DNA of 64,000 bases from Candidatus Pelagibacter giovannonii (GCF_012276695.1 NZ_CP038852.1:310001-374000), one strand, 5' to 3'. Positions 54,403-62,014 are shown, numbered from the stretch's first letter. Program-made: numbers and translations. Notes: generated by a model from the letters alone, not told the origin.

Positions 54403-54436
54403 CAATATAAAATTTTAATCAATAAATGCTAAATTC

Positions 54437-55015
54437 ATGAATGATTTTTTACAATCTATAATTGATAGAGATCCTGCGGCAAAATCTAAGTTAAGTTTAA
54501 TTCTAACTTATCCTGGTGTTAAAGCAGTTTTTTTTCATAGAATTGCTAACTTTTTTTATCTAGCAAAGTTTGATCTTATTGCGAGATTTATTTCTCAACT
54601 ATCTAGATTTTTAACAGGTATAGAGATTCATCCTGGTGCAAAAATTGGAAAAAATTTATTTATAGATCATGGCATGGGTGTTGTAATAGGTGAAACTTCT
54701 GAAATAGGAAATAACGTAACTATTTATCATATGGCAACACTAGGTGGGATTGCGCCAAGTATTAATTCAAATCAACAAAGAATGGTTAAAAGACATCCAA
54801 CACTAAATGATTGTGTGGTTGTTGGTTCGGGTGCTCAAATATTAGGACCAGTAATAATCGGAGCTAATGCTAAAGTTGGAGCTAATGCTGTAGTTACTAA
54901 AGATGTTCCAGAAAATGCTGTAATGGTTGGGATACCTGCTAAAAATGTTGGAACAGCTACAAAAGAATTTAAACCTTACGCTGTTGAAGAAACAGATAAA
55001 GATACTTCTGATTAA
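54437..55015 (+). CDS. cysE: Serine O-acetyltransferase
   Basis: 192-residue left-handed beta-helix acetyltransferase of the short EpsC/CysE type. [37 protein letters not shown] and TLGG are the hexapeptide and active-site regions. Makes O-acetylserine for cysK, with which it overlaps by one base (TAATG). Confidence 0.93.
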   Translation: MNDFLQSIIDRDPAAKSKLSLILTYPGVKAVFFHRIANFFYLAKFDLIARFISQLSRFLTGIEIHPGAKIGKNLFIDHGMGVVIGETSEIGNNVTIYHMATLGGIAPSINSNQQRMVKRHPTLNDCVVVGSGAQILGPVIIGANAKVGANAVVTKDVPENAVMVGIPAKNVGTATKEFKPYAVEETDKDTSD

Positions 55016-56016
55016 TGAAAAATTTTCATGACAATTTTATTTCAGGCATTGGTAATACACCACTCATCAAATTAAGAGCTGCTTCAGAAATTACTGGTTG
55101 TAATATCTATGGTAAAGCTGAGTTTATGAATCCAGGTGGTTCTGTAAAAGACAGAGCAGCACTTGCTTTAATTAAAGATGCTGAAAGTAAAAAACTCATT
55201 TCAATAGGTGGAACAATTGTTGAAGGAACAGCTGGTAATACTGGTATTGGTTTATGTCTACTTGGTAATTCGCTTGGTTATAAAACAATAATTGTAATGA
55301 ATGATAATCAAACCCAAGAAAAAAAAGATCTTCTTAGAAATATTGGTGCAGATTTAAGACTAGTTCCAGCTAAACCTTATAAGGATGATGCCAATTTTGT
55401 AAAAGTTGCAGCAAAACTTGCTGATGAATTAAGACCATCAAATAACAATGGAGTTGTTTGGGCAAATCAATTTGACAATGTTGCAAATGCTAAGGGGCAT
55501 TATGAGGGAACTGGACAAGAGATTTGGGAACAAACTGAAGGTAAGGTTGATGCCTTTGTATGCTCGTCTGGTACTGGTGGGACAATTTCAGGAGTAAGTA
55601 ACGCTCTTAAAGAAATGAATAAAGATATAAAAATATTTTTATCTGATCCAAAAGGTTCTGCTCTTTATAATTATATAAAAAATGGTGAATTAAAATCTGA
55701 AGGTGGATCAATTACAGAAGGAATTGGCTCAAGCAGAGTAACGAAAAATTTTGAAAATGCTAAAATTGATGATGCCTATTCTATTGATGATCATGAAGCA
55801 CTTCCTATACTTTATGATTTAATAGAAAATGAAGGATTAAGCCTTGGTACTAGCTGTGGAATTAATATTGCTGGAGCAATTAGAATGGGTAAAGAATTAG
55901 GTCCTGGAAAAACTATTGTTACAATTCTTTGTGATAAAAGTGAAAAGTACGCTACCAAAATGTTTAATAAAAAATTTCTAGAAGAAAAAGGCTTACCCTT
56001 CCCTAACTGGCTTTAA
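55015..56016 (+). CDS. cysK: Cysteine synthase
   Basis: 333-residue PLP enzyme; PLP Lys in NPGGSVKDRAAL, substrate loop EGTAGNTGIG, phosphate loop CSSGTGGTISGV. Combines O-acetylserine and sulfide. The long form without a C-terminal CBS domain. It overlaps the convergent membrane gene by 4 bases. Confidence 0.93.
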   Translation: MKNFHDNFISGIGNTPLIKLRAASEITGCNIYGKAEFMNPGGSVKDRAALALIKDAESKKLISIGGTIVEGTAGNTGIGLCLLGNSLGYKTIIVMNDNQTQEKKDLLRNIGADLRLVPAKPYKDDANFVKVAAKLADELRPSNNNGVVWANQFDNVANAKGHYEGTGQEIWEQTEGKVDAFVCSSGTGGTISGVSNALKEMNKDIKIFLSDPKGSALYNYIKNGELKSEGGSITEGIGSSRVTKNFENAKIDDAYSIDDHEALPILYDLIENEGLSLGTSCGINIAGAIRMGKELGPGKTIVTILCDKSEKYATKMFNKKFLEEKGLPFPNWL

Positions 56017-56429
56017 TACATATAAATTTTATCTGCCAATCCATAACAAAGAACTGCACTAATAATTGTAAAAACTAAAGGAGCAATTACAGCTTCATTA
56101 GAGTCGTTTCTCATACCTGTTTTATCAATCTTAATTGAGTAAGTATTAACAATTAATACACAAAGGTTTTGCACAAAAACTAAATTAAAAAATGCCCACG
56201 TTCCTTCAACACCATTTGGTCTAACAAACATAACATATAGGGCCATCAAAAAAGAACCTAGAAATATTGCACCTGTCATACGCATGATGGTTGCAGCTGT
56301 TTCATCAATTTGAAATTTTTCTCTATATCTTTTGTTATCAATAATCATTTGATAAGCATAAAAACCCAAACCCAAAAAATGAATTGTGAATAAAATTAAG
56401 TAAAAAATACTATTAAATTTTTCAATCAT
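56013..56429 (-). CDS. Four-helix membrane protein of unknown function
   Basis: 138 residues, four predicted helices: FYLILFTIHFLGLGFYAYQ, TGAIFLGSFLMALYVMF, WAFFNLVFVQNLCVLIV and VIAPLVFTIISAVLCYG. Resembles small uncharacterised membrane proteins common in marine bacteria. No motif to suggest function. Confidence 0.7.
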   Translation of the reverse strand: MIEKFNSIFYLILFTIHFLGLGFYAYQMIIDNKRYREKFQIDETAATIMRMTGAIFLGSFLMALYVMFVRPNGVEGTWAFFNLVFVQNLCVLIVNTYSIKIDKTGMRNDSNEAVIAPLVFTIISAVLCYGLADKIYMY

Positions 56430-56503
56430 AAGTTTAGTAATTAATTAAAACTATAATACAGGATTTTTATAAAATGATTATAGGCTTTATGAGCACAGTA
56501 ATT

Positions 56504-56526
56504 TTATACAAGAAATAGTTGTATAA
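56504..56526. promoter_or_regulatory. 8-base inverted repeat upstream of small-gene operon
   Basis: TTATACAA (56504-56511), seven bases, TTGTATAA (56519-56526), a perfect dyad in the 192-base divergent gap. Likely an operator or an AT hairpin; the plus strand has ATTTTTT just after it. Confidence 0.4.
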
Positions 56527-56621
56527 ATTTTTTGCATACCTGGTGACAATAAATACCATTTTAAAATAAATCAGAATTTATTAACTTAGAATAATAACAA
56601 TTAACAAGTGAGATTAATATA

Positions 56622-56936
56622 ATGCAAGCAATATACACAAGAACAATGAGAGTTAAAGACGACATGCTAGGTAAAGCAATGGAAATTGGTAAGGGTTTAG
56701 CAAAGGTAAGAAGAAAATATTATCCTAAACACCAAATCTATTTTTCTTTTCAAATTGGTGGTGATCCAAGAACAATTAGAGAAACTATAGTTGGTACAAT
56801 GTTTGAAGATGATAATTTTGAACAAGATGCAAAAATGTCAGCTGATAAAAAATATCAAAGTCTTCAAAAACAATTAAAGAAAGTTGCAGTTGAAGGAACT
56901 ATTGAAGATGAAATCAGAGTCATCTTTAGTGAATAA
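56622..56936 (+). CDS. Small protein of unknown function, first of small-gene operon
   Basis: 104 residues, soluble, strand-helix pattern (MQAIYTRTMRVKDDML, YYPKHQIYFSFQIGGDP) suggesting a ferredoxin-like alpha/beta dimer, as in mono-oxygenase-like proteins. No catalytic motif seen. It begins a run of seven or eight short genes in one direction with 4-25 base gaps. Confidence 0.7.
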   Translation: MQAIYTRTMRVKDDMLGKAMEIGKGLAKVRRKYYPKHQIYFSFQIGGDPRTIRETIVGTMFEDDNFEQDAKMSADKKYQSLQKQLKKVAVEGTIEDEIRVIFSE

Positions 56937-56958
56937 ATAGATAAAAAGGAGATAAAAA

Positions 56959-57342
56959 ATGAATGCAAAAGATACAGTAAGTAAAGGGTACGATTGTTTT
57001 AATAAAGGAGACATGGAAACATTTTTTAATGAACTAATTCATGATGATTGTGTGTGGACACTTCCTGGTTTACCTGGAAAACATCCATTATCAGGAGTGC
57101 ATAAAGGCAAGCAAGCTATGATAGAGGGATTTTCAAAAATTCCGACATTGTGGGAAAACTTCCAAGTAACTCCTCTTGATATGATCAGTGAAGGCAATAA
57201 AGTATTTGTAAGATGTAGTGGGAAAGCAACAGGTATGGATACAATTTTTGGACATTATTATGAGGTTACAGATGATGGCAAGATATCTGTTATGACAACT
57301 TATGATGATACTTTAACTGCTTTCAACTCAATGAAAAAATAA
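56959..57342 (+). CDS. SnoaL/NTF2-like protein
   Basis: 127 residues. YDCFNKGDMETFFNELIHDD at the start and WTLPGLPGKHPLSGVHKGKQ are typical of SnoaL-like ketosteroid-isomerase-fold proteins. Preceded by AAAGGAG. May bind or isomerise a small hydrophobic molecule. Confidence 0.8.
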   Translation: MNAKDTVSKGYDCFNKGDMETFFNELIHDDCVWTLPGLPGKHPLSGVHKGKQAMIEGFSKIPTLWENFQVTPLDMISEGNKVFVRCSGKATGMDTIFGHYYEVTDDGKISVMTTYDDTLTAFNSMKK

Positions 57343-57360
57343 ACAAAAAGGAGATAACAA

Positions 57361-57651
57361 ATGAAAAACTATATAGTAACACACACTTTTAAATCAAAAG
57401 AAGCGAAAGCTAAAATGATGGAAGTTACTGGTTCAATGTCAATGGAAGATATGACCAAAGCAATGACAAGTGACAATGCAAAATGTCAAATGAGCTGGAA
57501 CACACCAGGTGATAACTTAACAATGTTTTGTTGGTGGAAAGGTACTGATCCAGACGCAATTAATAAACAATTAGAGTCTATGAACGATTTCTATGAACCT
57601 CACAAATTTGTTGAGTGTACAGACAATATTATAGATTTTAACGCTAACTAA
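57361..57651 (+). CDS. Small protein of unknown function
   Basis: 96 residues with an AAAAGGAG ribosome site. YIVTHTFKSKEAKAKMM and LTMFCWWKGTDPDAINKQL suggest an alpha/beta barrel-like dimer; methionine is unusually common (11). Two further cysteines (CQMSW, ECTDN). Family not recognised. Confidence 0.7.
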   Translation: MKNYIVTHTFKSKEAKAKMMEVTGSMSMEDMTKAMTSDNAKCQMSWNTPGDNLTMFCWWKGTDPDAINKQLESMNDFYEPHKFVECTDNIIDFNAN

Positions 57652-57663
57652 AATAAACAGGAA

Positions 57664-58032
57664 ATGAATAAGATAATATTTGTAATTATAAGTATTTTTT
57701 TTTCACTCCCTACTTATGCAGATATGAGTGATGAAAATAAATCTAAAGCTTGGGACTGTAGCGGTATCTACTTGTCTAATTACTTTTTGCCAGTAGGTGA
57801 AACTTTTGAATACAATATGAAGGAAAAATCTATGTCCTCGGTAAAAGTTTTAAAAGAGTATGCCCTAGAGATAGGTATACCTGAAAAAGAGTGGGATCAA
57901 GGAGTTAATAAGGCTGCTGATAAACATTATGGGTCTAAGTTTGATGAAGCAAAAACTGAAGAGTGTCATAATTTTTTAGAAGGACTTATTCCTAACGGTA
58001 AAGAACGAGTAAACAAAGTAGTATTATATTAA
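57664..58032 (+). CDS. Small secreted protein
   Basis: 122 residues with signal peptide (cleaved about PTYA/DMS). The mature domain has two cysteines (DCSGIYL and ECHNFLE) that could pair, with an otherwise helical, charged composition. Gap of 12 bases from the previous gene, AGGA ribosome site. Unknown function. Confidence 0.7.
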   Translation: MNKIIFVIISIFFSLPTYADMSDENKSKAWDCSGIYLSNYFLPVGETFEYNMKEKSMSSVKVLKEYALEIGIPEKEWDQGVNKAADKHYGSKFDEAKTEECHNFLEGLIPNGKERVNKVVLY

Positions 58033-58051
58033 TAACAAATAAGGAGTGGAA

Positions 58052-58402
58052 ATGGCATCAGTAGAAGTTAAAAGTTTTGATCATCCAGACGAATCTAATT
58101 CGAATTTTAATAATGCACAAATCGACACTGTTAAAGTAGGAGATCAAAGAGTGATGAGATTAAAGTTACAACCTGGCTGGAAATGGTCAAAAGATATTAA
58201 ACCTACCGTTGGTACAGATAGTTGCAAAGCAAAACATATAGGTGTGATCGTTTCAGGTGCGGTGTGTGCCAAACACGATGATGGAACAGAGGTAACTTAT
58301 AAAGCTGGTGATGCATATTCAATAGATCCTGGTCATGATGGATGGGTAGTTGGTGATGAGCCAGTAGAAGTTTATGAGTTTCATGGAAAATGGGGTGAAT
58401 AG
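58052..58402 (+). CDS. Cupin-domain protein
   Basis: 116 residues from ATG 58052, set by AAGGAG at 58041-58046; an in-frame GTG at 58046 overlaps that site and is rejected. The beta-barrel reads LQPGWKWSKDIKP ... HIGVIVSGAVCAKHDDGTE ... AGDAYSIDPGHDGWVVGDEP, a small single-domain cupin with potential metal histidines. Function unknown. Confidence 0.82.
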   Translation: MASVEVKSFDHPDESNSNFNNAQIDTVKVGDQRVMRLKLQPGWKWSKDIKPTVGTDSCKAKHIGVIVSGAVCAKHDDGTEVTYKAGDAYSIDPGHDGWVVGDEPVEVYEFHGKWGE

Positions 58403-58436
58403 TTAAGAATAACAATAACAAATAAAAGGAGAAGAA

Positions 58437-58733
58437 ATGGAAAAAGAAATGCTAGTAGTAGCTAAGTTCAAAAAAGGAGAAGGTAAATTCGAAAAATTTA
58501 TGGGGTTTATGCAATCTCCAGAAGGATTAGCTGAAAGATCAAAAGTTGCTATAGTAGAAAAAACTATGGCGTCAGTAACACCTGATAAAAGTGCAGTGAT
58601 GTTTAAAATATTTTGCACTGATGAAGCTGCTTTAATTAAGTTCATAGAGGGTACTGAGGTATCTAAACCTATCATGGATGAGGTTATGGGTAGCTACATG
58701 ATCTACGATTTAACTAAAGTTAAAGAAGGATAA
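58437..58733 (+). CDS. Antibiotic-biosynthesis-mono-oxygenase-like small protein
   Basis: 98 residues with AAAAGGAG ribosome site. EMLVVAKFKKGEGKFEKFMGF and VMFKIFCTDEAALIKFIEG fit the dimeric alpha/beta-barrel ABM type. Such folds act as small mono-oxygenases or sensors. Overlapping reverse frame at 58403-58675 is a shadow. Confidence 0.65.
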   Translation: MEKEMLVVAKFKKGEGKFEKFMGFMQSPEGLAERSKVAIVEKTMASVTPDKSAVMFKIFCTDEAALIKFIEGTEVSKPIMDEVMGSYMIYDLTKVKEG

Positions 58734-58736
58734 TAT

Positions 58737-59057
58737 ATGTCAATATTAGCAAAAATGGATGCTGCTATGACAGCTAAAGATGAAGCTGCTATGAATGAAA
58801 TTTTTCATGATGATTATAAATTTACAATGCATGCATCAGGAAAAGTTATGGGAAAAGCAGATGTAATTAAATGGGCAATGAGTGGAGATATCAATAAAGA
58901 TAAAATTAGAGTTCTTTTTGAGAATGATGAAATTGGTGTAGAGCACTCATTTGTAACCTTTAATGACGGTAACACAGAGGCAGTAATGGCTGTCTACAAA
59001 TATCAAGATGGAAAAGTTGTTTCACTTGAAACAGGTGCTACAAAAATACCTAAATAA
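58737..59057 (+). CDS. NTF2-like protein
   Basis: 106 residues, 3 bases after the preceding gene. LAKMDAAMTAKDEAAMNEIFHDDYKF and the sheet EHSFVTFNDGNTEAVMAVYKY are typical of the NTF2-like fold. Distinct from but related in fold to the gene at 56959. Unknown substrate. Confidence 0.75.
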   Translation: MSILAKMDAAMTAKDEAAMNEIFHDDYKFTMHASGKVMGKADVIKWAMSGDINKDKIRVLFENDEIGVEHSFVTFNDGNTEAVMAVYKYQDGKVVSLETGATKIPK

Positions 59058-59124
59058 CTGGTTGGGTCGTTTTGCACATGCAAAGTGACAATGTTGGTTA
59101 TATCAAAAACTTATTATTTTCCTA

Positions 59125-59148
59125 TTGTTTGGTTAATTAATCAAACAA
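59125..59148. promoter_or_regulatory. 24-base inverted repeat before small secreted protein
   Basis: TTGTTTG (59125-59131) and CAAACAA (59142-59148) flank TTAATTAA, itself a palindrome, with one mismatch pair between. It ends next to the GGAAAAT ribosome site of the gene at 59157. Possible operator or RNA hairpin. Confidence 0.45.
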
Positions 59149-59156
59149 AGGAAAAT

Positions 59157-59363
59157 ATGAAAAAAATAGTAATAACTTTATTCTTAGTACTTTTTACAAG
59201 TTCAGTTTATGCAGGTTCTTGCCCAATGATGGCAAAAAGTATAGATGATAAAATTGCAGAAGCTCAAATGCTAAGAGATCAAGGTATGGCAGCTCATGAT
59301 GCTGGTGATCATGCAAAATCAGAAGAGCTATTAGGTAAAGCTATGGAGCTTTTTAAAAGTTAA
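59157..59363 (+). CDS. 68-residue secreted protein
   Basis: ATG 59157 is preferred to an in-frame upstream start at 59085, because only this form begins with a signal peptide (MKKIVITLFLVLFTSSVYA, cleaved before GSC) and has an AAAGGA ribosome site. The mature part is a Met/Ala/Lys helix pair (EAQMLRDQGMAAHDAGDHAK) like a small TPR-like hairpin. Function unknown. Confidence 0.7.
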   Translation: MKKIVITLFLVLFTSSVYAGSCPMMAKSIDDKIAEAQMLRDQGMAAHDAGDHAKSEELLGKAMELFKS

Positions 59364-59408
59364 TAAATAATTCTATATATTTAGCGAGATTTCATTTAAT
59401 GTTATTAT

Positions 59409-59741
59409 ATGAGTCTCGCTACTTCATATGGATTTCTAATCCTAGCAGTTATTCTAGGAGTTACTTCAAATAGTTTTGCAAAAAGTGCGGAAGGTTTTAC
59501 CCTTCTCTTTCCAAGTATTATTACTGGAATTACAATCGTTTTATGTATGTATGCGTTATCTATGGTGATGAAAAATATTCCAATGGGAATAACTTATGCA
59601 TCATTTGCTGGATTAACAATTATTTCAACTGTAATTGTTGGCATAATTAGATTTAATCAAATGCCAAATCTTTATTCAATGATTGGTTTGGGTTTAATTA
59701 TAATAGGTGTATTGATGGTTAACTTACTTGGAAATAATTAA
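59409..59741 (+). CDS. Small multidrug resistance (SMR)-like transporter, copy 1
   Basis: 110 residues, four helices. NSFAKSAEGFTLLFPSI, IPMGITYASFAGLTII and MIGLGLIIIGVLMVNLL match the SMR family. By eye, the essential membrane glutamate of EmrE (Glu14) is replaced by Gly in ILGVTSNS. Four bases before a DUF2798 gene; a paralogue lies at 60211. Confidence 0.8.
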   Translation: MSLATSYGFLILAVILGVTSNSFAKSAEGFTLLFPSIITGITIVLCMYALSMVMKNIPMGITYASFAGLTIISTVIVGIIRFNQMPNLYSMIGLGLIIIGVLMVNLLGNN

Positions 59742-59744
59742 ATT

Positions 59745-59966
59745 GTGATTTCAAAAAAATATTCTAATTTTCTATTCATTTTTTTTATGGGTCTTGGTAT
59801 GAGTTTGTTGATGACTTTAATCATTACATTTGTGAATACTGGTTATGATGAATTTTATATCAAAAGATTTCTTAAAGCGTGGTCTATAAGTTTACCGGTG
59901 GCAATGATTACAACAACTATAGTGGCTCCTATAGTGCAAAAATTTGTAGATAAGATTACTGAATAA
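59745..59966 (+). CDS. DUF2798 membrane protein, copy 1
   Basis: 73 residues, GTG start at 59745, two helices. KKYSNFLFIFFMGLGMSLLMTLIITFVNTG and FLKAWSISLPVAMITTTIVAPIVQ are the DUF2798 helices. Function unknown. 14 bases precede copy 2. Confidence 0.78.
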   Translation: MISKKYSNFLFIFFMGLGMSLLMTLIITFVNTGYDEFYIKRFLKAWSISLPVAMITTTIVAPIVQKFVDKITE

Positions 59967-59980
59967 TAATATCATTAATT

Positions 59981-60208
59981 ATGATTAACAAAAAATATTC
60001 TCAACCTCTTTTTATGATCTTTATGTCTTTTGGCATGAGTTTGATTATTGGTGGAGTTGTAACACTAGTTCACACTGGTTTTGGTGAAGGTTTCTTTAAT
60101 AGATTATTAGATGCTTTTAATTATTCATTTCCAGTAGCTGTAATTGCAGCATTTACTATGGCTCCAATTATGAGACCTCTTGTTAATAAGATTGCATCAA
60201 AAGATTAA
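59981..60208 (+). CDS. DUF2798 membrane protein, copy 2
   Basis: 75 residues. KKYSQPLFMIFMSFGMSLIIGGVVTLVHTG aligns with copy 1 at similar spacing, showing tandem duplication and divergence. Two bases before the second SMR gene. Confidence 0.8.
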   Translation: MINKKYSQPLFMIFMSFGMSLIIGGVVTLVHTGFGEGFFNRLLDAFNYSFPVAVIAAFTMAPIMRPLVNKIASKD

Positions 60209-60210
60209 TC

Positions 60211-60546
60211 TTGAAACCTTTATTTGGATATTTATTTTTAGCTGTTGGTATTTTTGCTGGAATAGCTGCTAATAGTTTTGCAAAAATATCTGAAGGTTTC
60301 ACAAAGACTTTGCCAATAATTTACATGTATCTACTGATGATGGTTTGCTTGTTTTGCATTGCAAAAGCAATGCATGCACTTCCAGTAGGATTTGCTTATT
60401 CTACTTACAGCGGATTAACAGTTGTTGGTGTTGTAACTTTTGCTATGATTAAATATAATCAAATTCCAAATCTATATGGAGTTATTGGAATTTTATTAAT
60501 TATAATAGGTGTAATTATGGTTAATTACTTAGGGAAGCTTACCTAA
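60211..60546 (+). CDS. SMR-like transporter, copy 2
   Basis: 111 residues, TTG start at 60211 (no ATG upstream of the first helix). NSFAKISEGFTKTLPII, LPVGFAYSTYSGLTVVG and VIGILLIIIGVIMVNYLG parallel copy 1. The Glu14 position again is Gly (FAGIAANS). A heterodimer with copy 1 is conceivable. Confidence 0.8.
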   Translation: MKPLFGYLFLAVGIFAGIAANSFAKISEGFTKTLPIIYMYLLMMVCLFCIAKAMHALPVGFAYSTYSGLTVVGVVTFAMIKYNQIPNLYGVIGILLIIIGVIMVNYLGKLT

Positions 60547-60668
60547 AAAAAATTTTAAATTTTAGCGGAAAAAAGTATTGTAAGGAACGTTTCTTAAATT
60601 ATCGAAATCCTATTACTTTGCTAGGTTGCATACAAATGATTTATTTCACTTAAAGTAAAATAAATGTT
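60547..60668. other. Intergenic sequence, no feature seen
   Basis: First part of a 340-base gap without a protein gene. I see no terminator with a good T-run, repeat or open frame here; the structured part begins at 60669. Confidence 0.5.
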
Positions 60669-60890
60669 TTGAATGTAATTTTTAGAAATGATATTGTCTA
60701 AATATCAATAAAGGAGGTTGATTATGAACTTATCACCACCTGACACATAACTGGTGTGATTTAATAATCAAAGACCTAATAAGACCATAGAAAATAAAAA
60801 ATCTATTATTATAGATTTTAGCGTAAACCGCTGACTAATAGGGGAACTCTTTTGGAGTTTACCGAAAGGGTGACCCCCTTAAAAGATCAG
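60669..60890 (+). ncRNA. Candidate structured small RNA with mini-ORF
   Basis: A promoter-like TTGAAT (60669-60674), 17-base spacer and TATTGT (60692-60697) is followed by AAAGGAGG and an 8-codon frame MNLSPPDT (60724-60750). Its ribosome site can pair with ATCACCACCT just downstream. Then come a 9-pair hairpin (AAAATCTAT/ATAGATTTT), a short AGCG/CGCT hairpin and a three-way element: GGGG (60841-60844) with CCCC (60874-60877) enclosing AACTC/GAGTT and ACC/GGT stems. No plus-strand gene follows. No known family recognised. Confidence 0.5.
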
Positions 60891-61234
60891 TTAAAAAAAT
60901 TTGGCAACATATGAGTGCCTTCCTCATCTAAAGTAATATCAAACTCATCTACTACATTAGAAATATCTAGGGGTGAATATAAATGTGGAAACATAGTTCC
61001 ATCTGATGATTGTTCCCAAACTAAATGATCTAGCTTTAAAGTATCTACCTTTAATAAAATTAAATCTTTTTGTTTTTGGTAAAATTTTTTAAGAGTTTCG
61101 GCAACTTGATCATCACCTGAAAAATGAATGTAACCATCTTCTAAATCTTTTTTAGAACCTGTTAATTGACCTTTACTCTTAATTTCTTGCCATTCAGATT
61201 TGGTACATATTTTATAAACAAATTTGAAGTTCAT
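60887..61234 (-). CDS. DUF952 family protein
   Basis: 115 residues. FVYKICTKSEWQEIKSKGQLTGSKKDLEDGYIHFS is the DUF952 start, which resembles an ADP-ribosyl-transferase-like fold, and MFPHLYSPLDIS the later motif. Function not established. The stop borders the structured region at 60669-60890. Confidence 0.85.
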   Translation of the reverse strand: MNFKFVYKICTKSEWQEIKSKGQLTGSKKDLEDGYIHFSGDDQVAETLKKFYQKQKDLILLKVDTLKLDHLVWEQSSDGTMFPHLYSPLDISNVVDEFDITLDEEGTHMLPNFFN

Positions 61235-61274
61235 TTAAAATTTATATTATTCAGTGGGGTTATAGACAATAAGA

Positions 61275-61298
61275 AACTTCCCTCATAAGAGGGAAGTT
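61275..61298. terminator. Perfect 10-pair hairpin
   Basis: AACTTCCCTC, loop ATAA, GAGGGAAGTT. Terminator-like by stem but without a long T-run on either strand. Lies between the DUF952 start and other inverted repeats at 61372-61450. Confidence 0.5.
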
Positions 61299-61334
61299 AA
61301 TATTAACTATCTAATAGAGAGAGAAGATAATGTT

Positions 61335-61450
61335 AATCTTTGAATTCTATTCGCCCCTTATAGACAGCAAATTTCAATATTGAAATGACATATTGTCACT
61401 ACAGCAATGCAAAGATTGAATACCTTATTTTATTTGTTCACTTAGTGAAC
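61335..61450. repeat. Nested inverted repeats in DUF952-DUF924 gap
   Basis: Outer arms AATCTTTG (61335-61342) and CAAAGATT (61410-61417) enclose two adjoining dyads, TTTCAATATTGAAA (61372-61385) and TGACATATTGTCA (61386-61398). A further dyad GTTCACTTAGTGAAC (61436-61450) lies by the DUF924 stop. Possible RNA or regulator array. Confidence 0.5.
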
Positions 61451-61453
61451 ATT

Positions 61454-62014
61454 TTACCAGGATGAATTTGGTTGAGCTAGAAACTCTATCTCTTCAGGGG
61501 TAGATTTTCTTCCTAACATTAAGTTTCGATGAGGATATCTATGAAATTTCTTTATTACTATGGTGTGATCTTTCCAAAATTTTTTTATAGAGGTTAAATC
61601 TGAGTGATCTTTTAAATATTTATCTAATAGATAATAAACCATGTCATGATCCGTTATTTCCTCACTATGAATAAGAGGTAACAGCATAAAAAATCTTTGA
61701 TCTTGATCCATTTTATCTAAAAAGCCTGCATAAACAGAATCGTTAACTATTAACCTTGCTTTGTGATCTTGGTTAAAGGCTTTTGGGTCATCTCTAAACA
61801 TATTTCTTGAAAATTGGTCAAATAAAATAACTAGAGCTAAAGAACCAAGGGGGCTATCTTGCCAATCATCACACTCATTTGAACTTGCTAACTCATAATC
61901 TTTTAAAAAATTCTTTTTTATTAGTGCATCAAAATCATTGTGTTTTTGAAATCTTTTTTTTGGTGGGGTTTCTTTAAACCAAAAATCTAATATTTTTTTA
62001 GCTCTTGTATGCAT
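61454..62014 (-). CDS. DUF924 family protein
   Basis: 186 residues. ILDFWFKETPPKKRFQKHNDFD and the core LVILFDQFSRNMFRDDPKAFNQD are diagnostic of DUF924, a TPR-like helical family without known activity. It starts directly after the HisN-like gene stop. The ending HRNLMLGRKSTPEEIEFL is the usual C-terminus. Confidence 0.9.
   Translation of the reverse strand: MHTRAKKILDFWFKETPPKKRFQKHNDFDALIKKNFLKDYELASSNECDDWQDSPLGSLALVILFDQFSRNMFRDDPKAFNQDHKARLIVNDSVYAGFLDKMDQDQRFFMLLPLIHSEEITDHDMVYYLLDKYLKDHSDLTSIKKFWKDHTIVIKKFHRYPHRNLMLGRKSTPEEIEFLAQPNSSW

Noticed and set aside
60820..60880. Hammerhead ribozyme
   Set aside because: CTGACTA resembles the CUGANGA core and a GAAA follows, but the invariant G after the variable base is T and the stems do not have hammerhead connectivity.
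60669..60890. Guanidine (ykkC) riboswitch near SMR genes, or a tmRNA/6S RNA
   Set aside because: The SMR genes are upstream, not downstream, and no ACGGGA or ykkC core is present. No tRNA-like T-loop or 6S central bubble was visible either.
61330..61383. 17-codon frame after GAGAAG
   Set aside because: Too short and it runs into one of the palindromes; the structural explanation of this region is better supported.
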